Source: Nitrospirillum sp034427435
GTDB lineage: Bacteria > Pseudomonadota > Alphaproteobacteria > Azospirillales > Azospirillaceae
Reading direction: 5' to 3'
DNA length: 64,000 bases
Assembly (NCBI RefSeq): GCF_034427435.1
Contig: NZ_JAXQNP010000004.1
Location: 930,001 to 994,000 of the forward strand
Both the position numbers and the translations under genes were made by a program. The notes under the pieces were generated by a model. It was not told the origin of the DNA. It saw only the letters and a program-made list of their open reading frames with translations, and did not search any database. This document shows positions 52,684 to 61,923 of the stretch, one piece after another; position 1 is the stretch's first letter; each line of letters opens with the position of its first letter.

Positions 52684-54079
52684 CGGTGAACACCCCGCGC
52701 AGATACTCGTTGAGGAAGCGCCCCTCCGGGTCGACCTGGCGGCGCACGTCCATGGCGTCGCGGAAGCGGGGATAAAGGGCGATGAAATCGGCGGCCTTCA
52801 GGGTGTTCAGCTTGCCCCAATGCGGCCGGCCGCCATGGCGCCGCAGGATGGGTTCCACCACGTCGAACAGGAATTGGTAGTCGTCCTTGTAATAGGCATG
52901 GACGGCGATGGAACCGGATGGACGGTCGTGGAAGGGCGACAGCCAGGCGTCGTCGGGCGCGATCACGCGCGCCTCGATGGGGAAGAAGACGTCGGGGCGC
53001 CGGGTCTCGATGGCCTCGATCACGTCCTTCAACGCCTGCACCTGCGCCTCACGCGGCAAGTGGAATTCCATCTCGTTGAAGCGGATGGGACGTTCGTTGG
53101 ACAGCAGCTGCCAGCTTTCGGCCACCACGCGCTCCGGCTCCAGGCCGGACAGCACATGCTTGGCCACGCGGCGGCGGATGGCGGGGGACCAGCCCAGCCA
53201 GTCGCGCAGCGCCTTTAGGCTCATGACCGCGTCATTGTCCTGGGTGGGCGGCCGGGGGGTGGCGGGCGCGTCCGTCTCATCATGGGTGATCACGGCCGTC
53301 ATGCCGGTGAAGGGCAGGTAATAGAACTCCACATTGCGGTGCTGGCCCTGCAGGGTGGGCCATTCCGCCAGGGTCTGTTCCACCGGCTGCAGCCAAACCC
53401 GCCGCTCCACCCGGCGGACCGGGCTGTTCTTCAGCGTCACGCGGGTCAGGACGCCGAAGGCGCCCAACCCCACCTTGGCGGCGGCGAACAGGTCGGCGTT
53501 CTGGCTGGGGCTGCAATCCAGCACCTGGCCATCGGCCGTCACCAGGCGGAAGGCCTGGACGTTGCCGTGCAGCGCCTTCAGGGTGACGCCCGTGCCGTGG
53601 GTGGCGGTGGACAGGGCGCCGGCCAGCGATTGCTTGTTGATATCGGGCAGGTTGGGCATCTCCTGCCCGACGGCGGCCAGGGCGGGGCCCAGGTCGGCCA
53701 GGCGGGTGCCGGCGCGGACATGGGCGGTCAGGGCATCGGCGTCATGGCCGTCCAGCCCGGCGATGCGGTCCAGCGTCACCAGGGTGCCGGGCGTGGGGAC
53801 CAGCGGCATGAAGGAATGGCCGGAGCCCACGGCGCGGATGGGCCCGGGGGCCCTGCGCACCAAGTCGGCCAGTTCACCCTCATCCGCCGGGGCGGCACGG
53901 GTGGCTGGATAGGCATGCTGGATGCCCGACCAGTTGCGCCACAGCAGGTGGCCGCCAGCGTCGGCGCTGGGCGGGGCCGGCGGTTCCGGCTGCACGCCCA
54001 CGCGGCTGGCCGCCACGCCGCCGCCGGCGGCCAGCGCCGTGCCGCCCATCAACAGAAACAGGGTACGCCGTGTCAGCAT
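52676..54079 (-). CDS. Tat-exported FAD-linked oxidase, D-arabinono-1,4-lactone oxidase family
   Basis: A 467-residue flavoprotein. The N-terminal LTRRTLFLLMGGTALAAGGG looks like a twin-arginine or related export signal. PIRAVGSGHSFMPL holds the His that can bind FAD covalently; the PCMH-type FAD domain continues to ALSTATHGTGVTLKALHG. The C-terminal ALO domain includes VFFPIEARVIAPDDAWLSPFH and RPHWGKLNTL. Family members oxidise sugar lactones or alditols. With a cytochrome c gene 48 bases upstream in the operon, electrons probably go to that cytochrome rather than to oxygen. Confidence 0.87.
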   Translation of the reverse strand: MLTRRTLFLLMGGTALAAGGGVAASRVGVQPEPPAPPSADAGGHLLWRNWSGIQHAYPATRAAPADEGELADLVRRAPGPIRAVGSGHSFMPLVPTPGTLVTLDRIAGLDGHDADALTAHVRAGTRLADLGPALAAVGQEMPNLPDINKQSLAGALSTATHGTGVTLKALHGNVQAFRLVTADGQVLDCSPSQNADLFAAAKVGLGAFGVLTRVTLKNSPVRRVERRVWLQPVEQTLAEWPTLQGQHRNVEFYYLPFTGMTAVITHDETDAPATPRPPTQDNDAVMSLKALRDWLGWSPAIRRRVAKHVLSGLEPERVVAESWQLLSNERPIRFNEMEFHLPREAQVQALKDVIEAIETRRPDVFFPIEARVIAPDDAWLSPFHDRPSGSIAVHAYYKDDYQFLFDVVEPILRRHGGRPHWGKLNTLKAADFIALYPRFRDAMDVRRQVDPEGRFLNEYLRGVFTDA

Positions 54080-54127
54080 GGTTCGGTCCGGTTCCCCCTT
54101 TGGGAAAACCCTTGTGGAAAGGGTCGT

Positions 54128-54532
54128 TCAGTTGGTTTTGGCGGCCGGCGCTTGGCCGGCCATGAAGCGGATCAGCGACTGGTAATCGTCGGCGGTGCAG
54201 GAGAAGCACTGGCCGCCCGCCGGCATGCCGTTGAACCCCTCCAGCGTGTGTTTCAGCAGGGTGTCCGGCCCCTTGGCCCAGCGCGGCGCCCAGACCGCGG
54301 CGTAGGTCACCAGCGGGGCGCCGGAGTCCGGATTGGCGTGGCAGGCCTTGCAACTGGCCTCATAGAGACCGGCCAGACGCTGGTCCGCCGGCCGCAATGC
54401 CGCCAGCGTCTCCGCCGACGGCGGCGGTGCCGGCGCCTTGTCACAGGCCGACAGGCCGCCGGCCATCACAGCCAGCAGGATCGATGCGGACAAGCGTACC
54501 CGTTTCGGAAAATGCCCGATGCCCAAGCCCAT
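54128..54532 (-). CDS. c-type cytochrome lipoprotein (cytochrome c5-like)
   Basis: A 134-residue protein from ATG 54532, which has GGGGAG four bases upstream. The lipobox LSAC gives a lipid-anchored protein. The heme site is CKACH, followed by GMPAGGQCFSCTADDYQSLIRFMA, the cytochrome c5-type end with Met ligand and an extra Cys pair. First gene of the operon cytochrome - FAD oxidase - PLP enzyme. Probable electron acceptor for the oxidase. Confidence 0.9.
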   Translation of the reverse strand: MGLGIGHFPKRVRLSASILLAVMAGGLSACDKAPAPPPSAETLAALRPADQRLAGLYEASCKACHANPDSGAPLVTYAAVWAPRWAKGPDTLLKHTLEGFNGMPAGGQCFSCTADDYQSLIRFMAGQAPAAKTN

Positions 54533-54570
54533 GGAACTCCCCGTCGCCACCCGTCTCTCGCGGGCACGGC

Positions 54571-54606
54571 GTTAGTCATCGCTAACGTCTGTTAGTGATA
54601 GCTAAA
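54571..54606. promoter_or_regulatory. Duplicated palindromic operator upstream of the cytochrome operon
   Basis: GTTAGTCATCGCTAAC (54571-54586) and GTTAGTGATAGCTAAA (54591-54606) are near-identical copies with arms GTTAG/CTAAC, 20 bp apart, about 40 bases before the cytochrome start. The form fits a TetR-family operator. TetR genes lie 0.8-2.7 kb upstream. Confidence 0.65.
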
Positions 54607-54683
54607 CTTTAAGGTGCCGGCAAGGGGGTAATCGCGGGCGGGCCGTTCGTGGACAGACTCAGCGAGAGCGGTCTACGTCTGCC

Positions 54684-55307
54684 TTAGAGCGGATGGCTCT
54701 CGCCCCCGATGCTCCCGAGGGCCAGCCAGATGTCCGCCGTCATTTCGGCGTCGGCGCGGGATTTGTGCGGGTAATCGCCGGTGATGGTGAGGGTGCCGTC
54801 CTGCCGGCGGCGCTTTTTATGGCGTGTCCACACGGCGCAGCCCAGCCGTTCGGCCACCAAGGGCAACCGCGACCGTTCGCCCGGCCAACGGCGGCGGGCC
54901 AGGGTTTCGGTGCATATCACCCGGTTGGACAGGGGCGCCAGCCCGGCAACCGCCAGTTCCTGGTTCAACAAGGCGACGTCGCCCGAGGCGCCATGGAACA
55001 CCAGGGGATCCTGACCGATGAAGGCCAGGATGTCGGCCGCCACATCGGCGAAGTCAGGGCAATCGGCCAGCTCATCCGCCCGGACGCCGTGCACGCCGAT
55101 GGCGATGGGATTCAAGGGGCATCGGGGATTGATGCGCCAGCTGCACGCCTCACGCACATGCCCGCCCATGCCGCATGGCGAAACCGCCACCGCCGACACC
55201 TCGATGATGCTGCGCCCATTGACCGGGCGAAAGCCGGTCATCTCGATATCCATGGCCACCCAGCGGCCGGTACCGGCGCTTCCCGCCTTACCCAAGACCT
55301 GCCCCAT
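54684..55307 (-). CDS. DnaQ-like 3'-5' exonuclease (DEDDh)
   Basis: A 207-residue RNase T/DnaQ-family exonuclease. Exo I motif AMDIEMTG (Asp-x-Glu) near residue 20, Exo II region FHGASGDVALLNQEL, and Exo III HKSRADAEMTADIW with the His and Asp. It could trim RNA or proofread DNA; there is no polymerase domain. The C-terminus has a basic patch (RHKKRRRQDG). It is convergent with nothing and is followed by the cytochrome operon after 151 bases. Confidence 0.85.
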   Translation of the reverse strand: MGQVLGKAGSAGTGRWVAMDIEMTGFRPVNGRSIIEVSAVAVSPCGMGGHVREACSWRINPRCPLNPIAIGVHGVRADELADCPDFADVAADILAFIGQDPLVFHGASGDVALLNQELAVAGLAPLSNRVICTETLARRRWPGERSRLPLVAERLGCAVWTRHKKRRRQDGTLTITGDYPHKSRADAEMTADIWLALGSIGGESHPL

Positions 55308-55391
55308 CCCAGATTTATCTCACTGCGTATGGCCCCACGGGGGCGGAGCCGCTATCGGCCTGACCAGCCGGCGCGGCCATGATGTCCAGCC

Positions 55392-56195
55392 TCACACGCC
55401 GTGGCGCAGACCGCCCATCCACATGTCGGTCAGGGCGCGGCACACGCTTTCCGGCGACATGGTGGGGTCGTCCAGCGCCATTTCCACGGCGGCGTAGCCC
55501 GCGTCCACGGCGATGCGGGTGCGCAGGCGCAATTCGGCTGGGTCCATTTCCGGCAACAGCGGACCCATGGCGCGGCAGATGCGATCAGTGACCATCTCAT
55601 GCGAGGCCAGGCGGATGGCGGTCAGCGAGGGCACGGCGCGCAGCGCCCGCATGATCCACACCGCCCCCGGCACGGCGGACGTCGCCTGGATGGTGGACAG
55701 CAGGAACTGATAGTGGTTCTGCATCAACTCTTCAAAGCCGGCAGGCGCGCTGCGCTCCAGCCAGTCGTAGAGGATGTCGTTCTGCGATTCCATGAGCGCG
55801 CCGCCCAGGGCCGCCAGTAGGTCGTACTTGTCCTTGAAATGGCGGTAGAAGACAGGGGGCGTCACACCGGCGCGGCTGGCCACCTGGTTGGTGGAGATAC
55901 GCTCGATCCCCACCTCGCCCAACAACTCGGCCCCGGCCTGCATCAGGCGCTGGCGCGTGGCGGCGGCGCGGCCGGTCAGGGCGGGACCCGGGGTGGATGC
56001 GGCGGAGGCGGGTTCTGGAGCGGTCACGGGGTCGGTCGGCTGAGGCTGGTGGGCGGGGGTGGCGGATGGGGCGATTGGCGACGGGAAAACGGCGCGGCGC
56101 CTACTGCGCCCGCCCATGGCGCCCATGACTACCGCGTCCGGCGACGGAACGCCATGGGCCATCGACCCGGCCGGGGCCCCTATGTCCGTGGCCAT
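55392..56195 (-). CDS. TetR family transcriptional regulator
   Basis: The HTH domain is RQRLMQAGAELLGEVGIERI followed by STNQVASRAGVTPPVFYRHFKDKYDLL. The C-terminal ligand domain is about 140 residues. A Pro/Ala-rich leader of uncertain extent precedes the HTH. The start is unclear: ATGs at 56195, 56162 and 56126 are all in frame and none has a good Shine-Dalgarno sequence. It could bind the duplicated operator at 54571-54606, but this is a guess from position. It is divergent from a small membrane protein gene. Confidence 0.82.
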   Translation of the reverse strand: MATDIGAPAGSMAHGVPSPDAVVMGAMGGRSRRRAVFPSPIAPSATPAHQPQPTDPVTAPEPASAASTPGPALTGRAAATRQRLMQAGAELLGEVGIERISTNQVASRAGVTPPVFYRHFKDKYDLLAALGGALMESQNDILYDWLERSAPAGFEELMQNHYQFLLSTIQATSAVPGAVWIMRALRAVPSLTAIRLASHEMVTDRICRAMGPLLPEMDPAELRLRTRIAVDAGYAAVEMALDDPTMSPESVCRALTDMWMGGLRHGV

Positions 56196-56281
56196 ACGTC
56201 CGTATAGCGCCAGGCCACTGGATTCGGCGGCGCGTGGTGCTACTCTTTTCTGCGGGCAAGACAAGATTGTTGGGACCCACA

Positions 56282-56593
56282 ATGACCGTCACCACAGACA
56301 GCTCATTTGGCAAGGGCCTGACCGGCGAAGACCCGATTGGCCTAGCCGGGGAAAACGCGGACGGCGACGCCCACGACCCGACGGTCGCCTGCCTGTCCAT
56401 CGTCAGCTGGTCCATGGCCTTCGCGGCCCTGGGCGCCATCGTCCTGCTGGCGGTCGTCCTGCTGCTGCTGGGGGTATCGCAATATACGTTCCTGATGGTG
56501 TGGTTCATCGGGGCGCCCTTCGCCGCCGCGGCCGCCGCACTGGTCGCCCTGTTCATTCAACTGAACCATAACCGGGGCTGCCCCCCAGGCTGA
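56282..56593 (+). CDS. Small two-helix membrane protein
   Basis: A 103-residue protein with an acidic soluble N-terminus and two hydrophobic helices (about residues 36-65 and 69-93) with a short turn, ending in a polar Cys-containing tail (HNRGCPPG). I recognise no family. It is convergent with a TetR gene 13 bases away. The start is set at 56282 from the coding pattern; only a weak GGGA lies upstream. Confidence 0.6.
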   Translation: MTVTTDSSFGKGLTGEDPIGLAGENADGDAHDPTVACLSIVSWSMAFAALGAIVLLAVVLLLLGVSQYTFLMVWFIGAPFAAAAAALVALFIQLNHNRGCPPG

Positions 56594-56606
56594 CCCCACA
56601 CGGGCG

Positions 56607-57326
56607 TTAGCGGGGGCACAGGCCCCGCAGGAACAGCCGCACGACCTGCTGGACATACGCGCGGCGATCCACGGCGTCCCCCAGGCGGGAGGGATTGATT
56701 TGCCCCTCGAACGAATATCCCGCCGTGACCATGCCGAAGAAGATGCGCGCGGCGGTCATGGGATCGTCCACCACGATCACCCCCTGGTCCGCCGCCCGGC
56801 GCAGATAGCCCGCGACCTTGCCGCGGGCCTGGTCGGGCCCGCTGCGGAAGAAGCCTTCCAGTTGGTCGGGGAACAGCCGCCCCTCCGCCACCAGGATGCG
56901 GTTCATGGCCATGACATCAGGCTGCACCAGCGCTTCCAGCAACGAGGTGCCGAACTGCAGCAACACCTCCTCCGGCGGGCCGCAGCTTTCGGCGACGTCG
57001 TTCATCAATTGGCTGATGTGGCCCGTGACGACCTCAAGCACCGCCAGGAACAAGCCCTCCTTGTCGCCGAACAGGTCGTAGAGCGTGGCGCGGGAGCCGC
57101 CGGACAAGGCGACGATGTCACCCAGGGTCGCGCGCTCGAACCCCTTTTCCATGAACACCTTCAGCGCGGCATCCATCATGGCCGCCCGCCGCGCCTCCGC
57201 CCGACGCCCCAGCTTGGGAGCATCCGAGGGGGGCACGTCCGCCGGGGGGGCTGCGCCAGAGGTGGAGGCCGTCTCAGAAGGATAGCCGGGAGCGGGGGTG
57301 GCGCGGCGTGAAGAGCGGGTCATCAT
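56607..57326 (-). CDS. TetR/AcrR family repressor of RND system 3
   Basis: A 239-residue regulator. HTH: MMDAALKVFMEKGFERATLG, then DIVALSGGSRATLYDLFGDKEGLF. The ligand domain (ILVAEGRLFPDQLEGFFRSG) is typical of the AcrR C-terminal group. A Ser/Pro/Ala-rich leader of about 40 residues precedes the HTH; start codons at 57326 and 57323 are adjacent. It is divergent from the complete RND operon, and a perfect 19-bp palindrome lies between, so autoregulation and pump repression are likely. Confidence 0.9.
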   Translation of the reverse strand: MMTRSSRRATPAPGYPSETASTSGAAPPADVPPSDAPKLGRRAEARRAAMMDAALKVFMEKGFERATLGDIVALSGGSRATLYDLFGDKEGLFLAVLEVVTGHISQLMNDVAESCGPPEEVLLQFGTSLLEALVQPDVMAMNRILVAEGRLFPDQLEGFFRSGPDQARGKVAGYLRRAADQGVIVVDDPMTAARIFFGMVTAGYSFEGQINPSRLGDAVDRRAYVQQVVRLFLRGLCPR

Positions 57327-57372
57327 AATTTCATAGCTTAATCAATGGCCCGGTGACGCGCGTCACAGGACT

Positions 57373-57391
57373 GTACTGTATAATACAGTAC
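57373..57391. promoter_or_regulatory. Perfect palindromic operator between AcrR-type regulator and RND system 3
   Basis: GTACTGTAT-A-ATACAGTAC is an exact 19-bp inverted repeat with a single central base. It contains TATAAT (57379-57384) on the plus strand and TATTAT on the minus strand, so a bound repressor would cover -10 elements in both directions. Confidence 0.8.
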
Positions 57392-57549
57392 GAAACACTC
57401 ATTCGGCAAGGTCAGGGCTTCCGTACGATGCACCCTTGCCTATCTTTTTCCCCGTCCCCTTACCACTTCCGGTTTGTTCCTTGCAAAGGCGTGTTACGCC
57501 GGCATCCGAACAAACCGGGTAAGGGCGGACTTACGTCTAAGAGGCATTG

Positions 57550-58731
57550 ATGACACTCAACATTCCTAAGGTGGCCTTGGTGGCGACGCTGTCGGTTGCG
57601 GCGATCGCGCTGGCCGGATGCGGTGAGAAGAAGCAGGCGCCGCCACCGCAGGGCCCTGTCTCCGTGGGTGTCGTCACCGTCGCGCCGCAGCCCGTGACCC
57701 TGTCGACGGAACTGACCGGCCGCACCTCCGCCTTCCGCGTGGCCGAGGTGCGCCCGCAGGTCAGCGGCGTCATCCTGAAGCGGCTGTTCACCGAGGGCGG
57801 CGACGTGAAGGCCGGCCAGCAGCTTTACCAGATCGACCCCGCCCCCTATGAGGCGGCGCTGGCCAGCGCCAAGGCCAGCCTGGCCCAGGCGGAAGCCACG
57901 GTGAAGTCGGTCAAGGCCAAGGCGGAACGCTATGCCGATCTGGTGACCGTCAACGCCGTGTCCAAGCAGGATTACGACGATATCACGGCCAGCCTGGCGA
58001 CCGACCTGGCGGCGGTGGACGCCGCCCGCGCCCAGGTCAAGACCGCCCAGATCAACCTGGACTACACCCGCGTTTACTCCCCCATCAGCGGTCGCATCGG
58101 CCGCTCCTCCGTGACGGAGGGCGCCCTGGTCACCAGCGACCAGACCACGGCGATGGCCACGGTGCAGCAGTTGGACCCGATGTACGTCGACGTCACCCAG
58201 TCCAGCGTCGACCTGCTGCGGCTGCGCCAGGAGATCGCCGCCGGCCATGTGAAGGGCGCCACGGCGGGCGACGCCCCCATCAGCCTGCTGATCGACGGCC
58301 TGGGCGACCAACCCTATGGCGAGCCCGGCCGCCTGCAATTCGCCGACGTGACCGTGGACCAGACCACGGGCATGGTCACGCTGCGCGCCACCGTGCCCAA
58401 CCCCAAGGCGGAGTTGCTGCCGGGGCTGTTCGTGCGGGCGCGGGTGGAGGAAGGCGTGCGCGACCAGGCCATGCTGGTGCCGCAGCAGGCCGTGGTCCAT
58501 GGCGCCGACGGTGGCACCACCGTCTGGGTCGTGGGCCAGGACAACAAGGCGGCCGTCCGCCCCGTCACCACCACCCAGGCGCAAGGCGACAAGTGGGTGG
58601 TGACCGGTGGCCTGAACGCCGGCGACCGCGTGGTGGTGGAAGGCGTCCAGCGCCTGCGCCCCGGCGCGGACGTGAAGGCGGATGAGGTGAAGCCCCAGGC
58701 GGCCGCCCCCGCCACCCCGCAGCCGCTGTAA
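57550..58731 (+). CDS. RND efflux periplasmic adaptor lipoprotein (system 3)
   Basis: A 393-residue AcrA/MexA-type adaptor. The signal ends in lipobox LAGC (Cys near residue 20), so it is lipid-anchored in the inner membrane. Barrel-sandwich halves FRVAEVRPQVSGVILKRLFTEG and VYSPISGRIGRSSVTEGALV flank a coiled-coil hairpin; a beta-barrel and membrane-proximal domain follow. ATG 57550 has AGAGG upstream. The permease gene follows after 15 bases. Confidence 0.95.
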   Translation: MTLNIPKVALVATLSVAAIALAGCGEKKQAPPPQGPVSVGVVTVAPQPVTLSTELTGRTSAFRVAEVRPQVSGVILKRLFTEGGDVKAGQQLYQIDPAPYEAALASAKASLAQAEATVKSVKAKAERYADLVTVNAVSKQDYDDITASLATDLAAVDAARAQVKTAQINLDYTRVYSPISGRIGRSSVTEGALVTSDQTTAMATVQQLDPMYVDVTQSSVDLLRLRQEIAAGHVKGATAGDAPISLLIDGLGDQPYGEPGRLQFADVTVDQTTGMVTLRATVPNPKAELLPGLFVRARVEEGVRDQAMLVPQQAVVHGADGGTTVWVVGQDNKAAVRPVTTTQAQGDKWVVTGGLNAGDRVVVEGVQRLRPGADVKADEVKPQAAAPATPQPL

Positions 58732-58746
58732 GGCAGGGCCCACCCC

Positions 58747-61700
58747 ATGTCAAAATTCTTCATCGACAGGCCCGTGTTCGCCTGGGTCATCGCCATCGTC
58801 ATCATGATGGCGGGCGCGCTGGCCATCAACACCCTGCCCATCGAGCAGTTCCCCCGCATCGCGCCGCCGTCCGTGGCCATCACCGCCAGCTATCCCGGCG
58901 CCTCGGCCAAGACGCTGGAGGACACGGTCACCCAGGTGATCGAGCAGAAGATGAACGGCATCGATCATCTTCGCTACATGAGCTCGACCAGTGACAGCTC
59001 GGGCAACGTCACCATCACCCTGACCTTCAACGCCGAGGCCGACCCCGACATCGCCCAGGTGCAGGTGCAGAACAAGCTGCAACTGGCGACGCCGCTGCTG
59101 CCCACCGAAGTGCAGCAGCAGGGCGTCCAGGTCAGCAAGTCCGCCAAAAACTTCCTGATGGTGCTGGCCTTCTACTCCCCCAACGGGCAGTTGAGCGACA
59201 CCGACGTCGGCGACTTCGTCGCGTCCAACCTGCAGGACCCCATCAGCCGCCTGGACGGCGTCGGCGACATCACTCTGTTCGGCCCCCAGCACGCCATGCG
59301 CGTCTGGCTGGACCCGAACAAGCTGGCAGCCGTGCAGATGACGGCGGCCGACGTGACCAACGCCATCAGCGTGCAGAACAAGGCCGTGTCCGCCGGCCAG
59401 GTCGGTGGCCTGCCCTCCATCCAGGGGCAGCAGCTGAACGCCACCATCATCGCCCAGACCCGGCTGGAAACGCCGGAGCAGTTCGCCAACATCATCCTGC
59501 GCGTGAACCAGGACGGGTCCAAGGTCCTGCTGAAGGACGTGGCGCGGGTGGAGCTGGGCAGCAACAGCTATGAGACCCAGGCGCGCTACAATGGCCATCC
59601 GGGTGCCGGCCTGGCCATCAAGCTGACCACCGGCGCCAACGCGTTGCAGGTCGAAAAGGCCATCAAGGCCAAGATCGACGAAATGCGCCCCCTGTTCCCC
59701 GAGGGCCTGGAGGTCGCCTACCCCTACGACACGACCCCGTTCGTGCGCCTGTCCATCCATGACGTGGTCGAGACGCTGCTGGAAGCCATCGTCCTGGTCT
59801 TCATCGTCATGTTCGTGTTCCTGCAAAGCTGGCGGGCCACGCTGATCCCCACCATCGCCGTGCCGGTGGTGCTGCTGGGCACCTTCGGCGTGCTGTCGGT
59901 CTTCGGCTTCACCATCAACACGCTGACCATGTTCGCCATGGTGCTGGCCATCGGCCTGCTGGTCGACGACGCCATCGTTGTGGTGGAGAACGTCGAGCGC
60001 GTGATGGCGGAGGAGGGACTATCCCCCCGCGAGGCCACGCGCAAATCCATGGGGCAGATCACGGGCGCCCTGATCGGCATCGCCCTGGTGCTGTCGGCCG
60101 TGTTCGTGCCCATGGCCTTCTTCTCCGGATCCACCGGCGCCATCTACCGCCAGTTCTCGCTGACCATCGTGTCGGCCATGGCCCTCTCGGTGCTGGTGGC
60201 CCTGGTCCTGACCCCTGCCCTGTGCGCCACCCTGCTGAAGCCCGCCGCCCACCATGGCAGCGGCGCTGTGGAAACTGGCCCCTTCGGCTGGTTCAACCGC
60301 GGCTTCAACCGGCTGTCCAACGGCTATGGCAACGCCGTCGGCCATGTCAGCCGCCGCACGCTGCGCTACCTGCTGGTCTATGGCGTCATCGTCGCGGGCA
60401 TGGTCTTCCTGTTCATGCGCATCCCCAGCGGCTTCCTGCCGGATGAGGACCAGGGCTTCCTGTTCGTGCAGGCCGCCACGCCCCCCGGCGCCACCGCCGA
60501 GCGCACGCTGGAAGCGGCCAAGGCCATGGAAAAGCACTTCCTGGTCGATGAGAAGGACAATGTGGCCGGCCTGTTCACGGTGGTGGGCTTCAACTTCGCC
60601 GGCCGTGGCCAGAACTCCGCCTTCGCCTTCGTCAACCTGCGCGACTGGTCGCAGCGCTCCCGGCCTGACCAGAGGGCCGGCGCCATCGCCCAGCGGGCGA
60701 TGATGAAGCTGATGGCCTACCGCGACGCCTCCATCTACACCATCCTGCCGCCGGCCGTGATCGAGCTGGGCAACGCCTCCGGCTTCGATTTCGAACTGGT
60801 GGACCGGGCCGGCCTGGGTCATGAAAAGCTGATGGCCGCGCGCAACCAGCTGCTGGGCATGGCGGCGCAAAGCCCAGTGCTGATGCAGGTCCACCCCAAC
60901 GGCCTGGAGGACGTTCCCGAGCTGCGGGTGAAGGTCGACCAGACCAAGGCCACGGCCCTAGGGCTGTCGCTGTCCGACATCAACAGCATCCTGTCCACCT
61001 CTTGGGGCTCGGCCTATGTCAACGACTTCATCGACAAGGGCCGCGTGAAGAAGGTCTATGCCCAGGCGGACGCCCCCTTCCGCATGCTGCCCAGCGACAT
61101 CAGCCGCTGGTACGTGCGGGGCTCCAGCAACCAGATGGTCCCGTTCTCCTCCTTCACCACGGCCTATTGGCAGTACGGCTCACCCCAGCTGGAGCGCTAC
61201 AACGGCGTGTCGTCGCGCGACATCCAGGGCGTGCCGGCCCCCGGCCACAGCACGGGCGAGGCGATGGCGGAGATGGAAAAGCTGGCCGCCAAGCTGCCCC
61301 CGGGCATCGGGCACGAATGGACCGGCCTGTCGTATGAGGAACGGCTCTCGGGCTCGCAGGCCCCCGCCCTCTACGCCATCTCGCTGGCCATCGTCTTCCT
61401 CTGCCTGGCGGCCTTATATGAAAGCTGGTCCATCCCGGTGTCGGTCATGCTGGTGGTGCCGCTGGGCGTCATCGGCGCGGTGGCCGCGGCCTGGCTGCGC
61501 GGCCTGGACAACGACGTCTACTTCCAGGTCGGCCTGCTGACGACCATCGGCCTGTCGGCGAAGAACGCCATCCTGATCGTGGAGTTCGCCAAGGAACAGT
61601 ATGAGGCCGGGCACGACCTCATCACCTCCGTGGTCACCGCCGCCCGGCAGCGTCTGCGCCCCATCCTGATGACGTCCTTCGCCTTCATCCTGGGCGTGTT

Positions 61701-61923
61701 GCCGCTGGCCGTGGCCAACGGCGCCGGCTCCGGCGGGCAGAACGCCATCGGCGTGGGCGTGATGGGCGGCATGATCTCGGCCACCTTCCTCGCCATCTTC
61801 TTCGTCCCCGTCTTCTTCGTCTCGGTCCTCCGGCGCTTCGGCAAGCGGCCCTCCCCCGGCACCCCCGCCTCGGGCACGCCCACCCCTGCCGCCCAGGGTC
61901 ACGACACCGCAGGACATCCGTGA
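58747..61923 (+). CDS. RND efflux permease, AcrB/MexB-like (system 3)
   Basis: A 1058-residue HAE1 pump. FFIDRPVFAWVIAIVIMMAG is the first helix. TM4 holds AIGLLVDDAIVVVENVERVM with the paired aspartates, and TM10 region GLSAKNAILIVEFAKEQYE the conserved Lys. RLRPILMTSFAFILGVLPL and GGMISATFLAIFFVPVFFV close the second bundle. Full length, with motifs closest to AcrB. The stop overlaps the start of the outer-membrane factor gene (TGATG). Confidence 0.96.
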   Translation: MSKFFIDRPVFAWVIAIVIMMAGALAINTLPIEQFPRIAPPSVAITASYPGASAKTLEDTVTQVIEQKMNGIDHLRYMSSTSDSSGNVTITLTFNAEADPDIAQVQVQNKLQLATPLLPTEVQQQGVQVSKSAKNFLMVLAFYSPNGQLSDTDVGDFVASNLQDPISRLDGVGDITLFGPQHAMRVWLDPNKLAAVQMTAADVTNAISVQNKAVSAGQVGGLPSIQGQQLNATIIAQTRLETPEQFANIILRVNQDGSKVLLKDVARVELGSNSYETQARYNGHPGAGLAIKLTTGANALQVEKAIKAKIDEMRPLFPEGLEVAYPYDTTPFVRLSIHDVVETLLEAIVLVFIVMFVFLQSWRATLIPTIAVPVVLLGTFGVLSVFGFTINTLTMFAMVLAIGLLVDDAIVVVENVERVMAEEGLSPREATRKSMGQITGALIGIALVLSAVFVPMAFFSGSTGAIYRQFSLTIVSAMALSVLVALVLTPALCATLLKPAAHHGSGAVETGPFGWFNRGFNRLSNGYGNAVGHVSRRTLRYLLVYGVIVAGMVFLFMRIPSGFLPDEDQGFLFVQAATPPGATAERTLEAAKAMEKHFLVDEKDNVAGLFTVVGFNFAGRGQNSAFAFVNLRDWSQRSRPDQRAGAIAQRAMMKLMAYRDASIYTILPPAVIELGNASGFDFELVDRAGLGHEKLMAARNQLLGMAAQSPVLMQVHPNGLEDVPELRVKVDQTKATALGLSLSDINSILSTSWGSAYVNDFIDKGRVKKVYAQADAPFRMLPSDISRWYVRGSSNQMVPFSSFTTAYWQYGSPQLERYNGVSSRDIQGVPAPGHSTGEAMAEMEKLAAKLPPGIGHEWTGLSYEERLSGSQAPALYAISLAIVFLCLAALYESWSIPVSVMLVVPLGVIGAVAAAWLRGLDNDVYFQVGLLTTIGLSAKNAILIVEFAKEQYEAGHDLITSVVTAARQRLRPILMTSFAFILGVLPLAVANGAGSGGQNAIGVGVMGGMISATFLAIFFVPVFFVSVLRRFGKRPSPGTPASGTPTPAAQGHDTAGHP

